A stretch of DNA of 64,000 nt. Source: Caulobacter sp. CCUG 60055 (GTDB taxonomy: Bacteria > Pseudomonadota > Alphaproteobacteria > Caulobacterales > Caulobacteraceae). This document shows, piece after piece, positions 51,558 to 58,854 of the stretch (within the stretch, counting starts at the first letter, position 1; each line of letters begins with the position of its first letter). The notes under the pieces are model-generated. The model was not told the DNA's origin and did no database searches. It was given only the letters and a program-made list of their open reading frames with translations. Where the stretch lies: positions 35,279 through 99,278 of the forward strand of contig NZ_PUIC01000012.1 in the NCBI RefSeq assembly GCF_022750545.1, in the 5' to 3' direction. The position numbers were made by a program, and so were the translations under genes.

Positions 51558-51740
51558 AAATTCTCACTGCCGAGCAGAACGCCTCCGGTGTTGCCGTCAA
51601 AAACCTATGCTATTGATTTTCAACGGTTTTTCCGCGAGATTTTATTTCAAGATCTCGCCATCTATCGCCAGCAACGGAATCTGGCGTCGGCCGTGAAGCC
51701 ATCGATCTCGGTGCGGGCAGCCGAGGTGAGGCGCCCGCCA
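51558..51740. other. Gene-free junction sequence
   Basis: No gene seen. Visibly more A/T-rich than the DNA to the left. Contains one inverted repeat, GCGAGAT (51634-51640) and ATCTCGC (51652-51658), with an 11-bp loop. No integrase, transposase, tRNA or obvious direct repeat was found. Confidence 0.5.
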
Positions 51741-52211
51741 TTAACGCGAAGCAACGCCATCGAGGCGACTGTAGCTGACCTCCATGCCATGCTCCATTCC
51801 AGTCGCGAGCATCTTCGATCGCACGTCAGCGTCGGGCAGCGTCATCCTTACCGTCATCAGCGTGCCGGCGCCGTCCGCCTCGAATGTTGTCTCCACGTGG
51901 TTGTCGGGCGTCGGGTCAGGCAGGTGCATCCGTTCCACATGAACGATCCGATGGAACGGCGAGAGTTCGATGAACTCGCCGGTGAGGTGAAAGCCGTGGC
52001 CCTTGCCGTCGGACCATTCGTAGCGGATTTGGCCGCCCGGACGCGGGTCACTGACGCATTTGGGCATCGTCCAGCCATCTGGTCCAAGCATCCACGCTTG
52101 GATCAGGGCGGGTTCGATGTGCGCCCGGTAGACCGCCTCGGGGGGTGCAGCGAAGCGGCGCTTAATGACGATGTTGCGATCGCCCTCGGTTGTCAGCGTC
52201 AGCTTGCTCAT
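51741..52211 (-). CDS. SRPBCC/AHSA1-domain protein
   Basis: 156 residues, START-like ligand-binding fold of the activator-of-Hsp90-ATPase family: IKRRFAAPPEAVYRAHIEPALI at the start, WTMPKCVSDPRPGGQIRYEW in the middle, and a C-terminal MEVSYSRLDGVA. In bacteria such proteins are often paired with an ArsR-type repressor and their function is mostly unknown. The ATG overlaps the ArsR stop (ATGA), and AGAGAAGA lies just upstream, so it is translated with the repressor. Confidence 0.88.
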   Translation of the reverse strand: MSKLTLTTEGDRNIVIKRRFAAPPEAVYRAHIEPALIQAWMLGPDGWTMPKCVSDPRPGGQIRYEWSDGKGHGFHLTGEFIELSPFHRIVHVERMHLPDPTPDNHVETTFEADGAGTLMTVRMTLPDADVRSKMLATGMEHGMEVSYSRLDGVASR

Positions 52212-52546
52212 GGGTTCTTCTCTTCGGGTTGTTGGGTGATCTCGGCGAGGACCGCATCGAGGCGGTCGTAGTTGGCGTCGAGCGCGTCGCGTAGCGCACC
52301 CAGCCATTGATCGACCGCTTCGATGCCCTCGCGCGCCAGGCGGCACGGGCGACGCGTTCCGTCGACCGATCGGACAATCAAGCCAGCTTCAGTCAGAACC
52401 TTGAGATGCTGCGAAATGGTCGGCTGCGCCAAGGCAAACGGCTTTGCCAGCTCGGTGGCCGTTGCATCGCCGCGAGACAAGCGGGCGAGTATCGCCCGCC
52501 TCGTTGGGTCGGCCAGAGCTTGAAAAGCGTCGCTGAGATTGATCAT
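52208..52546 (-). CDS. ArsR family HTH repressor
   Basis: 112 residues. Winged HTH with ALADPTRRAILARLSRGDAT and the recognition helix AQPTISQHLKVLTEAGLI. Only one cysteine is present, after the wing (RRPCRLA), so the classical metal-binding cysteine pair is missing; the SRPBCC-linked ArsR group usually does not sense metals. Translationally coupled to the SRPBCC gene. A long inverted repeat sits directly before its start codon and probably serves autoregulation. Confidence 0.9.
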   Translation of the reverse strand: MINLSDAFQALADPTRRAILARLSRGDATATELAKPFALAQPTISQHLKVLTEAGLIVRSVDGTRRPCRLAREGIEAVDQWLGALRDALDANYDRLDAVLAEITQQPEEKNP

Positions 52547-52554
52547 CGCAAGCC

Positions 52555-52582
52555 ATCTATATCGTTATTTAACTATATAGAT
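52555..52582. promoter_or_regulatory. Inverted repeat, candidate ArsR operator
   Basis: ATCTATAT (52555-52562) and ATATAGAT (52575-52582) are perfect inverted repeats with a 12-bp spacer, 8 bp upstream of the ArsR start. A/T-rich sequence of this kind usually covers the promoter of autoregulated ArsR genes. Confidence 0.55.
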
Positions 52583-53288
52583 AATTTACGATCTTTGCGC
52601 AAGGGCGTTTGCCGCATCCATCCACAAAGCTCGCGGAGCCGAAAATCGGCGCCCTTCGATCTCATCCCCCGGGCGACGCATTGGTTCGAGCGCGACGGCG
52701 AGGTCGAGTGCAGCACCATGTGGGCGAACTCGGTCCCATCTTCGATCACCCACCTCCGAATGGAGGACGATCAGGCCTGACCGGCCCACCCGCATCAAAT
52801 TCCCTGGGGGAGGCACGCTCGGACTTTATCAGCCGCGCCATGAGCGGCCTTAGCCGCCGGCGAAAATTCAAAATGTGCGGATAACGTTAGAGGCCTATCG
52901 ACGATGATCGAGTGATCCCATCTCGCAGCACTATCCCTAACGATCCCACGCCCACCCTTTTCTACGCTCCCCTACTCCCACTCGATTGTGCGCCGACACC
53001 ATAACTGCTTGATTTTCCTAATCAAAATATTTTTTCAGTTTTCGAATGCCGCTGCACATGCCGTCAAAAAGTCGGGCTGTTGATTTCATTGGGATTTTTA
53101 CGCCCCTCCCAGACACTCGCATTTCCAGATCAATCGCTACCTTTCGCCCCGTTCGTCGCTTTTTCGGCGGCTAGGAAGGCTTAGACCACACCATAGATGC
53201 GGTCTGAAAATACCGTCACTCCATTGTCTGTTTCGGTGGCAAACAGACTAACGCGCGTGCCGAATTCTCGATAGCCCTGACGACCATG
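52583..53288. other. Gene-free stretch
   Basis: About 700 bp with no gene I can support on either strand; the short frames present lack ribosome sites and recognisable domains. Base composition is mixed and clearly more A/T-rich from about 52900 to 53120. It may hold decayed genes from the events that brought the neighbouring clusters together. Apart from the hairpin at 53226-53248 I see no structure. Confidence 0.5.
53226..53248 (-). terminator. Hairpin downstream of the BigR-like gene
   Basis: GTCTGTTT and AAACAGAC form a perfect 8-bp stem with a 7-base loop, 41-63 bp past the regulator's stop on the minus strand. No U-run follows; it could end or stabilise the peroxiredoxin-regulator transcript. 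Confidence 0.4.
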
Positions 53289-53684
53289 CTACCCCACCCG
53301 TGCGAAGGCTGCTGCACCCTTCGGTCGGGAGACCGGCCGAACAGGGTTTGCACCAACCAGCGCAAGCGATAGCGCACCCGCTGCGTTGCCATCACCACCA
53401 AACATCGCCTCGATGCCTTTGACGCAAACCATCACGTTCTCGTCAGCGAGCCGATAGTAAACCTGCTTTGAGGCGCGACGCGTCTTCACGATATCTGCGC
53501 GCCGTAGTTCGGCGAGCTGCTGGCTGAGCGCAGGCTGGCCGATTCCGGTCGCCTCGTCGATCTCGCTCACGGTGTGTTCGCCATCGATCAGCCGCGACAG
53601 GATCATCAGCCGCTGCGGCTGGGCGTAAATCTTGAGGCGCTCAGCGGCGACATCTGCTGCAGACCGAGAGGAATATAGCGTCAC
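53289..53684 (-). CDS. ArsR-type regulator, BigR/SqrR-like
   Basis: 131 residues. Winged HTH: RLKIYAQPQRLMILSRLIDG, VSEIDEATGIGQPALSQQLA, and wing KTRRASKQVYYRLADE. Its neighbours (persulfide dioxygenase, YeeE pair, SQR, TauE) are those of BigR/SqrR repressors, which sense persulfides by a Cys-Cys pair. Here the early Cys position is Ser30 and the only cysteine is Cys87, so the classic tetrasulfide/disulfide switch cannot form within one subunit. GTG start overlapping the peroxiredoxin stop (GTGA). Likely operator at 54382-54400. Confidence 0.8.
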   Translation of the reverse strand: MTLYSSRSAADVAAERLKIYAQPQRLMILSRLIDGEHTVSEIDEATGIGQPALSQQLAELRRADIVKTRRASKQVYYRLADENVMVCVKGIEAMFGGDGNAAGALSLALVGANPVRPVSRPKGAAAFARVG

Positions 53685-54337
53685 TTCGCGTCCGCCGTCG
53701 TCTGATAGAACCAGTGTTCGTCGTCTCCGGCCAGCACGGCGTGTTGATCCTGCGGCGGAGTGACAAGCAGGTCATCGCCCGGATGCCAGCCTTCGGGTGC
53801 CAACACATCGTCAGCAGCCGTTCGCTTGAGCGCAGCGACCATACGGAGCATTTCGTCGACTGAGCGCCCGACATTCAGGGGATACCACGTCATCGCCCGG
53901 ATCACGCCTTCGGGATCAATAAAGTAGGTGGCCCGCACCGCCGATGAATCGTCCGAATGCGGCTCAATCATCCCATAGGCGCGGCCGATCGCCATGGATG
54001 GATCCTCGACGATAGGAAACGGGATGGTGACGGCGAACTTCTGTCGGATCGCACGAACCCAGGCGAGATGCGAATAGAGGCTGTCTACCGACAGCCCCAG
54101 CAATCCGCAGTCTAACGCGGCAAAGGCTTCAGCAGCCCTCGTGATGCTGACGAATTCGCTCGTGCAGACCGGCGTGAAATCAGCCGGGTGCGAGAAGAAC
54201 ACCAGCCACTTTCCGCGATAGTCTGACAGCCGAACCTCGCCGAGTGTCGAGCGCGCCTGAAACCCAGGCGCAGTGTCACCAATGCGAAGGGGACGCTGGA
54301 GGGACGCTGCAGGGGGAAGATTCGAGTCAGTCATCAT
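53681..54337 (-). CDS. Peroxiredoxin, 1-Cys (Prx6) type
   Basis: 218 residues. Peroxidatic cysteine in HPADFTPVCTSEF (about Cys58), followed by LGLSVDSLYSHLAWVRAI and RATYFIDPEGVIRAM. The C-terminal arm WHPGDDLLVTPP is typical of the Prx6 branch. Another cysteine (LDCGLLG) lies in the core; there is no standard C-terminal resolving cysteine. Reduces peroxides and probably organic persulfides. Co-transcribed with the BigR-like gene and divergent from the dioxygenase. A paralogue lies 2 kb away on the other strand. Confidence 0.9.
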   Translation of the reverse strand: MMTDSNLPPAASLQRPLRIGDTAPGFQARSTLGEVRLSDYRGKWLVFFSHPADFTPVCTSEFVSITRAAEAFAALDCGLLGLSVDSLYSHLAWVRAIRQKFAVTIPFPIVEDPSMAIGRAYGMIEPHSDDSSAVRATYFIDPEGVIRAMTWYPLNVGRSVDEMLRMVAALKRTAADDVLAPEGWHPGDDLLVTPPQDQHAVLAGDDEHWFYQTTADAK

Positions 54338-54381
54338 TGCTGGTTGGCATCCCAATTGGATTGACGCAACTCAGATACACG

Positions 54382-54400
54382 ATTACACACATATTGTAAT
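54382..54400. promoter_or_regulatory. ATTACA-N7-TGTAAT inverted repeat in the divergent promoter region
   Basis: ATTACA (54382-54387) and TGTAAT (54395-54400) form a perfect inverted repeat with a 7-bp centre, midway between the divergent peroxiredoxin and dioxygenase genes. It is the only clear dyad there and resembles A/T-rich operators of BigR-type repressors. Confidence 0.55.
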
Positions 54401-54426
54401 TGATAAATTCCGAGTCGGAGCACCTC

Positions 54427-55353
54427 ATGAGCGATCCCCATCTGGAGCAAGCAGCCGCTATCATCGGCGACGCGCATGGCGGCTCCGGTCAGCGCCCCGT
54501 CGTAAAGAGCTTCTTCGACGAGCCCACCAACACCGTCAGCTATGTCGTCTACGATCCAGCGACCCGCGAAGCGGCCGTCGTAGACAGCGTGCTTGATTAC
54601 GACCCTGCAGCGGGTCGCACTTCGTTCGCGTCGGCGGATGCCATCATCGCCTATGTGCAGGCCGAGAAGCTGTCGGTAACTTGGCTGCTGGAAACGCACG
54701 CTCACGCCGATCATTTATCGGCTGCGCCGTATCTCAAGGACAAGCTTGGCGGCACGCTCGCCATCGGTCGCGAGATCATCCACGTCCAGAATGTCTTCGG
54801 AAAGATCTTCAACGAAGGCACCGAGTTCGCACGCGACGGGTCGGAGTTCGACCGGCTGTTCGAGGACGGTGACCGGTTCCAGATCGGCGGGCTGGAGGCC
54901 ATCGCGCTTCACGTGCCCGGCCATACGCCCGCGGACCTGGCCTATGTGATCGGCGACGCTGTGTTCACCGGCGACACCCTGTTCATGCCCGACTACGGCA
55001 CGGCGCGCGCCGACTTCCCCGGCGGCGATTCCCGCCAGCTGTATCGCTCGATCCGTCGCCTGATGGCGCTGCCCGAGCGCACGCGCCTGTTTCATTGCCA
55101 TGACTACAAGGCCGCCGGACGCGACACCTTCGCCTGGGAGACCACCGTCGGGGCCCAGCGCGCGGGCAATGTCCATGTCCATGAAGGCGTCGGCGAGGAC
55201 GAGTTCGTGGCCATGCGCGATGCGCGCGACGCCACCCTGTCCATGCCCAAGCTGATCCTGCCCTCTATCCAGGTGAACATGCGCGGCGGCCATCTCCCCG
55301 AGCCGGAATCGAACGGCACCCGCTACCTCAAGATTCCGCTGGATGTCTTGTGA
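54427..55353 (+). CDS. MBL-fold persulfide dioxygenase (ETHE1/Blh-like)
   Basis: 308 residues. Metal site: THAHADHLSA (HxHxDH), HVPGHTPADL, FTGDTLF and FHCHDYKA, the last typical of ETHE1-type persulfide dioxygenases, which oxidise glutathione persulfide to sulfite with a mononuclear iron. Unlike Xylella/Agrobacterium Blh it has no N-terminal DUF442 domain; that domain is found here fused to the SQR. The start has GGAG 7 bp upstream. Its TGA overlaps the next ATG. First gene of the plus-strand sulfur operon. Confidence 0.9.
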   Translation: MSDPHLEQAAAIIGDAHGGSGQRPVVKSFFDEPTNTVSYVVYDPATREAAVVDSVLDYDPAAGRTSFASADAIIAYVQAEKLSVTWLLETHAHADHLSAAPYLKDKLGGTLAIGREIIHVQNVFGKIFNEGTEFARDGSEFDRLFEDGDRFQIGGLEAIALHVPGHTPADLAYVIGDAVFTGDTLFMPDYGTARADFPGGDSRQLYRSIRRLMALPERTRLFHCHDYKAAGRDTFAWETTVGAQRAGNVHVHEGVGEDEFVAMRDARDATLSMPKLILPSIQVNMRGGHLPEPESNGTRYLKIPLDVL

Positions 55354-55796
55354 TGGGTGACGTTTTCGCCAACGCCATGCCGGTCCAAGGGCTAATCGGC
55401 GGCCTGATGATCGGCACGGCCTCCGCCATCATGTTGTTAGGCCTGGGTCGGATCGCCGGCGTCAGCGGTCTGGCGGCGCGGGCCACCGGGATCACCGTCG
55501 ATGGTGCGCCCCGTCCGCTGGCAATCGCCTTCGTGGTCGGCCTCCCTCTGGGTGCCCTGCTGGTCGCCCTGATCCTTGGACCCGTCGAGGAACGGTTCGA
55601 GCAAGGTTTGGCCGCTCTCGTCATCGGTGGCCTGGTGGTCGGATTCGGCACCCGGCTCGGCAGCGGCTGCACCAGCGGACACGGCGTCTGTGGCATGTCG
55701 CGGCTCTCGGCGCGGTCCCTGGTGGCGACGGCGACATTCATGGTCATGGGCTTCGCGACCGTCGCCGTCATGAACGCCATGGGGCTGGGACAATGA
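55353..55796 (+). CDS. YeeE/YedE family membrane protein, first half
   Basis: 147 residues with about four hydrophobic helices. Signature GSGCTSGHGVCGMSRLS carries the cysteines thought to pass thiosulfate/sulfur in YeeE proteins. It is one half of a two-gene YeeE unit; both halves are needed to build the usual single-chain transporter. ATG overlaps the dioxygenase stop (TGATG). Confidence 0.88.
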   Translation: MGDVFANAMPVQGLIGGLMIGTASAIMLLGLGRIAGVSGLAARATGITVDGAPRPLAIAFVVGLPLGALLVALILGPVEERFEQGLAALVIGGLVVGFGTRLGSGCTSGHGVCGMSRLSARSLVATATFMVMGFATVAVMNAMGLGQ

Positions 55797-56245
55797 AGCG
55801 CCCGATCGTCTTCGCCCTGATCGCGGGAGCACTGTTCGGAGCCGGCCTGGCCGTGTCGGGCATGGCCGATCCGCAGCGCGTGCGGGGCTTCCTTGATTTG
55901 TTCGGTGCCTGGGACCCGACGCTCGCCTTTGTCATGGGCGGTGCCCTGATCCCCATGGCCATCGCATGGCGAGTCCAGAGGCGGATGACTTCGCCCATGG
56001 CCGCTGATCGGTTCGCCCTGCCCACCGCGCGCGATCTCGACCCCCGCCTGATCGGCGGGGCCGCCCTGTTCGGTATCGGCTGGGGCATCGCCGGGCTCTG
56101 CCCCGGTCCCGCAATTGCCGACCTCGCCATCGCCCCCGTTCCCGCCGCCATCTTCGTCGTGGCGATGCTGGGCGGGATGATCCTGCACCGCCTGCTGCCC
56201 GCCGCTCCTGTGAAGCAGCCAACCCTGGAGACATCCAATGTCTGA
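55793..56245 (+). CDS. YeeE/YedE family membrane protein, second half (DUF6691)
   Basis: 150 residues, about four membrane helices. Key motif GIGWGIAGLCPGPAIADLA near 95-115 carries the second conserved cysteine. Overlaps the first half by 4 bp (ATGA) and the following peroxiredoxin by 8 bp. Probably pairs with the first half for sulfur-compound transport across the inner membrane. Confidence 0.88.
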   Translation: MKRPIVFALIAGALFGAGLAVSGMADPQRVRGFLDLFGAWDPTLAFVMGGALIPMAIAWRVQRRMTSPMAADRFALPTARDLDPRLIGGAALFGIGWGIAGLCPGPAIADLAIAPVPAAIFVVAMLGGMILHRLLPAAPVKQPTLETSNV

Positions 56246-56891
56246 CACCCAATCCGCCGTCGGCCTGCCGCGCCTGAACGCGCCCGCTCCGAACTTCTCG
56301 GCCAAGACCACCCACGGCGATCGTTCGCTGGCCGACTACAAGGGCAAATGGTTGGTGCTGTTCTCGCACCCGTCCGATTTCACGCCCGTCTGCACCACGG
56401 AGTTCATCGGCTTCGCTGGAGTGGCCGCTGAGCTGAAAGGCAAGAACTGCGAACTGCTGGGCCTGTCGATCGACAGCATTTTTTCCCACATCGCCTGGAC
56501 ACGGAACATCGCCGAGAAGTTCGGTGTCGAAATCCCGTTCCCGATCATCGAAGACCTCAAGATGGACGTGGCCCGCGCCTACGGCATGATCCACGAGGGG
56601 GCCAGCGACACCTCAGCCGTGCGCGCCACCTTCGTGATCGATCCCGAAGGCGTGCTGCGGGCAATGCTCTACTATCCGATGAGCAACGGCCGCTCGATCC
56701 CCGAGATCGTCCGTCTGGTCACCGCCATGCAGACGAGCGACGCCAATGGCGTCGCCACACCTGCGGGATGGCAGCCGGGCGACGACGCCATCGTCTCGCC
56801 ACCGAAGACCGTGGAAGCGGCCAATGCCCGCGAGGGCGAGGGCTTCAAATACACTGACTGGTATTTCTCGACCCGCCCGATCGCAGCCTGA
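56238..56891 (+). CDS. Peroxiredoxin, 1-Cys (Prx6) type, second copy
   Basis: 217 residues. Peroxidatic Cys52 in HPSDFTPVCTTEF; LGLSIDSIFSHIAWTRNI and VRATFVIDPEGVLRAM follow the same plan as the divergent copy. The C-terminal part is longer (WQPGDDAIVSPP to YTDWYFSTRP), closer to typical bacterial Prx6. The only other cysteine is in GKNCELLG. Embedded in the sulfur operon, it may reduce peroxide formed by respiration or persulfides. A strong hairpin follows its stop. Confidence 0.92.
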   Translation: MSDTQSAVGLPRLNAPAPNFSAKTTHGDRSLADYKGKWLVLFSHPSDFTPVCTTEFIGFAGVAAELKGKNCELLGLSIDSIFSHIAWTRNIAEKFGVEIPFPIIEDLKMDVARAYGMIHEGASDTSAVRATFVIDPEGVLRAMLYYPMSNGRSIPEIVRLVTAMQTSDANGVATPAGWQPGDDAIVSPPKTVEAANAREGEGFKYTDWYFSTRPIAA

Positions 56892-56897
56892 CCCCCG

Positions 56898-56930
56898 GAG
56901 CCGGCGCGGTCACTACGGACGCGCCGGCTC
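56898..56930 (+). terminator. Strong hairpin inside the sulfur operon
   Basis: GAGCCGGCGCG and CGCGCCGGCTC form a perfect 11-bp G/C-rich stem with an 11-base loop, 7 bp past the peroxiredoxin stop. No U-run follows. It may attenuate or set a processing point so that upstream genes are expressed more than downstream ones. Confidence 0.5.
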
Positions 56931-56954
56931 GCTTCCAACGCAAGGACACTCACC

Positions 56955-57158
56955 GTGAAAAACATGGGAACGCTCGACCGGGTCATCCGGCTCGCCGCCG
57001 TCGCCGCCGTCATCGGAGCCTATGGCCTGGGGCTCATCAGCGGGACCCTCGCCCTGATTCTTGGAGCCTTCGCGGTCGTCCTTTTGCTGACCAGCCTGAC
57101 CGCGACCTGCCCGGCCTACATGCCGTTCGGCCTGTCCACGCGGCCCCGGCACCGCTGA
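56955..57158 (+). CDS. DUF2892 membrane protein
   Basis: 67 residues. Two hydrophobic helices (AAVAAVIGAYGLGLISGTLA and LILGAFAVVLLLTSLTATC) followed by CPAYMPFGLST. DUF2892 segments occur as the membrane part of rhodanese proteins such as YgaP and as small genes beside sulfur enzymes. It likely anchors or assists the sulfur transferase encoded next. Confidence 0.85.
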   Translation: MKNMGTLDRVIRLAAVAAVIGAYGLGLISGTLALILGAFAVVLLLTSLTATCPAYMPFGLSTRPRHR

Positions 57159-57195
57159 GCCATTATCCGAACATCCCCGTTCAAGGACGATCGTC

Positions 57196-58854
57196 ATGCC
57201 GTTCAAGGCCCTCACTCCCTCTCTTTCGGTTTCGCCACAGCTCAGCGAAGCGGACCTCGCCGAGGCGGCCCGCGACGGCTTTCGCGCGATCATCGACAAC
57301 CGACCGGACGGCGAGGAACCGGGTCAGCCGAGCGCGGCCGAGATGCAAGCTTTGGCCGCGTCCCATGGCATGGGCTTCGCCCATGTGCCAACGGTAGGCG
57401 GAAAGATCAGCGACGAGGACGTCGCCCTGATGGCGCACGCCCTTTCACGTCTTGATGGCCCCGTGCTTGCCTACTGCCGCACCGGGACACGCTCGACGAC
57501 GCTATGGGCTCTATCCCAGGTGGGGGCTCAACCGGCTGAAGTCCTGATCGCGACCGCTGCCGGAGCGGGCTATGATCTTTCAGCGCTGCGTCCCCGGCTG
57601 GAAACCCGGATGACCGCCCCGATCGGCGCGCAGGCCGAGCAGGCCGATGTGGTCATTGTCGGCGGAGGTTCGGCCGGTCTGGCCACGGCCGCCTCGCTTC
57701 TGGAACGCGATCACAGGCTCAACATCGTGGTGATCGAGCCGCGCGAGACCCACGACTATCAGCCAGGCTGGACCATGGTGGGCGGCGGGGTGTTCGACGT
57801 GAAGGACACCCGCAGGGCAGAGGCGTCGGTGATCCCGGCGGGTGTGCGCTGGATCAAGGGCGCGGTCGCCAGCTTCCAACCGGAGCGCGATCAGGTCACG
57901 CTGGAGGACGGCAGCACGGTCGGCTACCGCGCCCTGGTCGTAGCGCCCGGCAACACCTTGGACTGGGCCGCAATCGACGGCCTGCCCGGGACGCTCGGCA
58001 AGAACGGCGTCACCTCCAACTACAGCTACGAGACCGCCCCCTACACCTGGGACCTGGTGCAGACCCTGAAGCATGGCAGCGCCCTGTTCACCCAGCCGCC
58101 CATGCCGATCAAATGCGCCGGCGCGCCGCAGAAGGCGATGTATCTGTCCTGCGACCACTGGCTGCGAACGGGCGTGCTCAAGGACATCGACGTCGAGTTC
58201 CACAACGCGGGCGCCGTCCTGTTCGGCGTGAAGGAGTTTGTGCCGCCGCTGATGGAATACATCGGCCGCTACGGGATCGACCTTCAGTTCGAGTCCACCC
58301 TGATCGCCGTCAACGGCTCCGACCGCACGGCCACCTTCAGAGAGAAGGCGGGCGAGGTCACAAAGTCCTTCGACATGATCCATGTCACGCCGCCGCAGAA
58401 GGCCCCGGCCTTCGTGGCGCGTAGTCCGCTTGCCAATGAGGCGGGCTATGTCGATGTCGACCAGGCCAGCCTCCAGCATGTCCGTCATGCGAACGTCTTC
58501 GGCTTGGGCGACGGCGGTTCGACCCCGAATGCCAAGACCGTGGCTGCGGCGCGCAAGCAGGCGCCGGTCGTGGCCGAGAACCTGATCGCCGTCCTCACCA
58601 ACAAAGCTCCGACCGCCATCTACGACGGCTACGGCTCCTGTCCGTTGACGGTCGAGCGCGGCAAGATCCTGCTCGCCGAGTTCGGCTATGGCGGCAAGCT
58701 GCTGCCCAGCTTCCCCAGCTGGATCATCGAGGGCACGAAGCCGCAGCGCCTGTCCTGGCTGCTGAAGTCCGAAGGCCTGCCGTGGATATACTGGAATGCG
58801 ATGCTAAAGGGCCGCGAATGGATGGCCGGTCCCCAACACCGTGACGCCGCATGA
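57196..58854 (+). CDS. DUF442 sulfur transferase fused to sulfide:quinone oxidoreductase
   Basis: 552 residues in two domains. Residues 1-115 are a DUF442/tyrosine-phosphatase-like rhodanese domain with its active loop at Cys94 (CRTGTRS). From about 148 comes an FAD/NAD(P) oxidoreductase of the SQR type (VVIVGGGSAGLATAASL), with Cys307 in KCAGAPQK and Cys482 in GSCPLT as candidate redox cysteines, and late segments LGDGGSTPNAKTVAAARKQ and MLKGREWM. The SQR would oxidise sulfide and hand sulfane sulfur to the fused transferase, with electrons entering the quinone pool. Its 3' end overlaps the TauE gene by 4 bp. Confidence 0.9.
   Translation: MPFKALTPSLSVSPQLSEADLAEAARDGFRAIIDNRPDGEEPGQPSAAEMQALAASHGMGFAHVPTVGGKISDEDVALMAHALSRLDGPVLAYCRTGTRSTTLWALSQVGAQPAEVLIATAAGAGYDLSALRPRLETRMTAPIGAQAEQADVVIVGGGSAGLATAASLLERDHRLNIVVIEPRETHDYQPGWTMVGGGVFDVKDTRRAEASVIPAGVRWIKGAVASFQPERDQVTLEDGSTVGYRALVVAPGNTLDWAAIDGLPGTLGKNGVTSNYSYETAPYTWDLVQTLKHGSALFTQPPMPIKCAGAPQKAMYLSCDHWLRTGVLKDIDVEFHNAGAVLFGVKEFVPPLMEYIGRYGIDLQFESTLIAVNGSDRTATFREKAGEVTKSFDMIHVTPPQKAPAFVARSPLANEAGYVDVDQASLQHVRHANVFGLGDGGSTPNAKTVAAARKQAPVVAENLIAVLTNKAPTAIYDGYGSCPLTVERGKILLAEFGYGGKLLPSFPSWIIEGTKPQRLSWLLKSEGLPWIYWNAMLKGREWMAGPQHRDAA

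Noticed and set aside
52586..52884. Short frames on both strands in the gene-free stretch
   Set aside because: No recognisable domain, no ribosome site, and mutually overlapping; nothing supports translation.
51558..53288. An insertion sequence or integrated element explaining the compositional change
   Set aside because: No transposase, integrase, terminal inverted repeats or target duplication could be seen.
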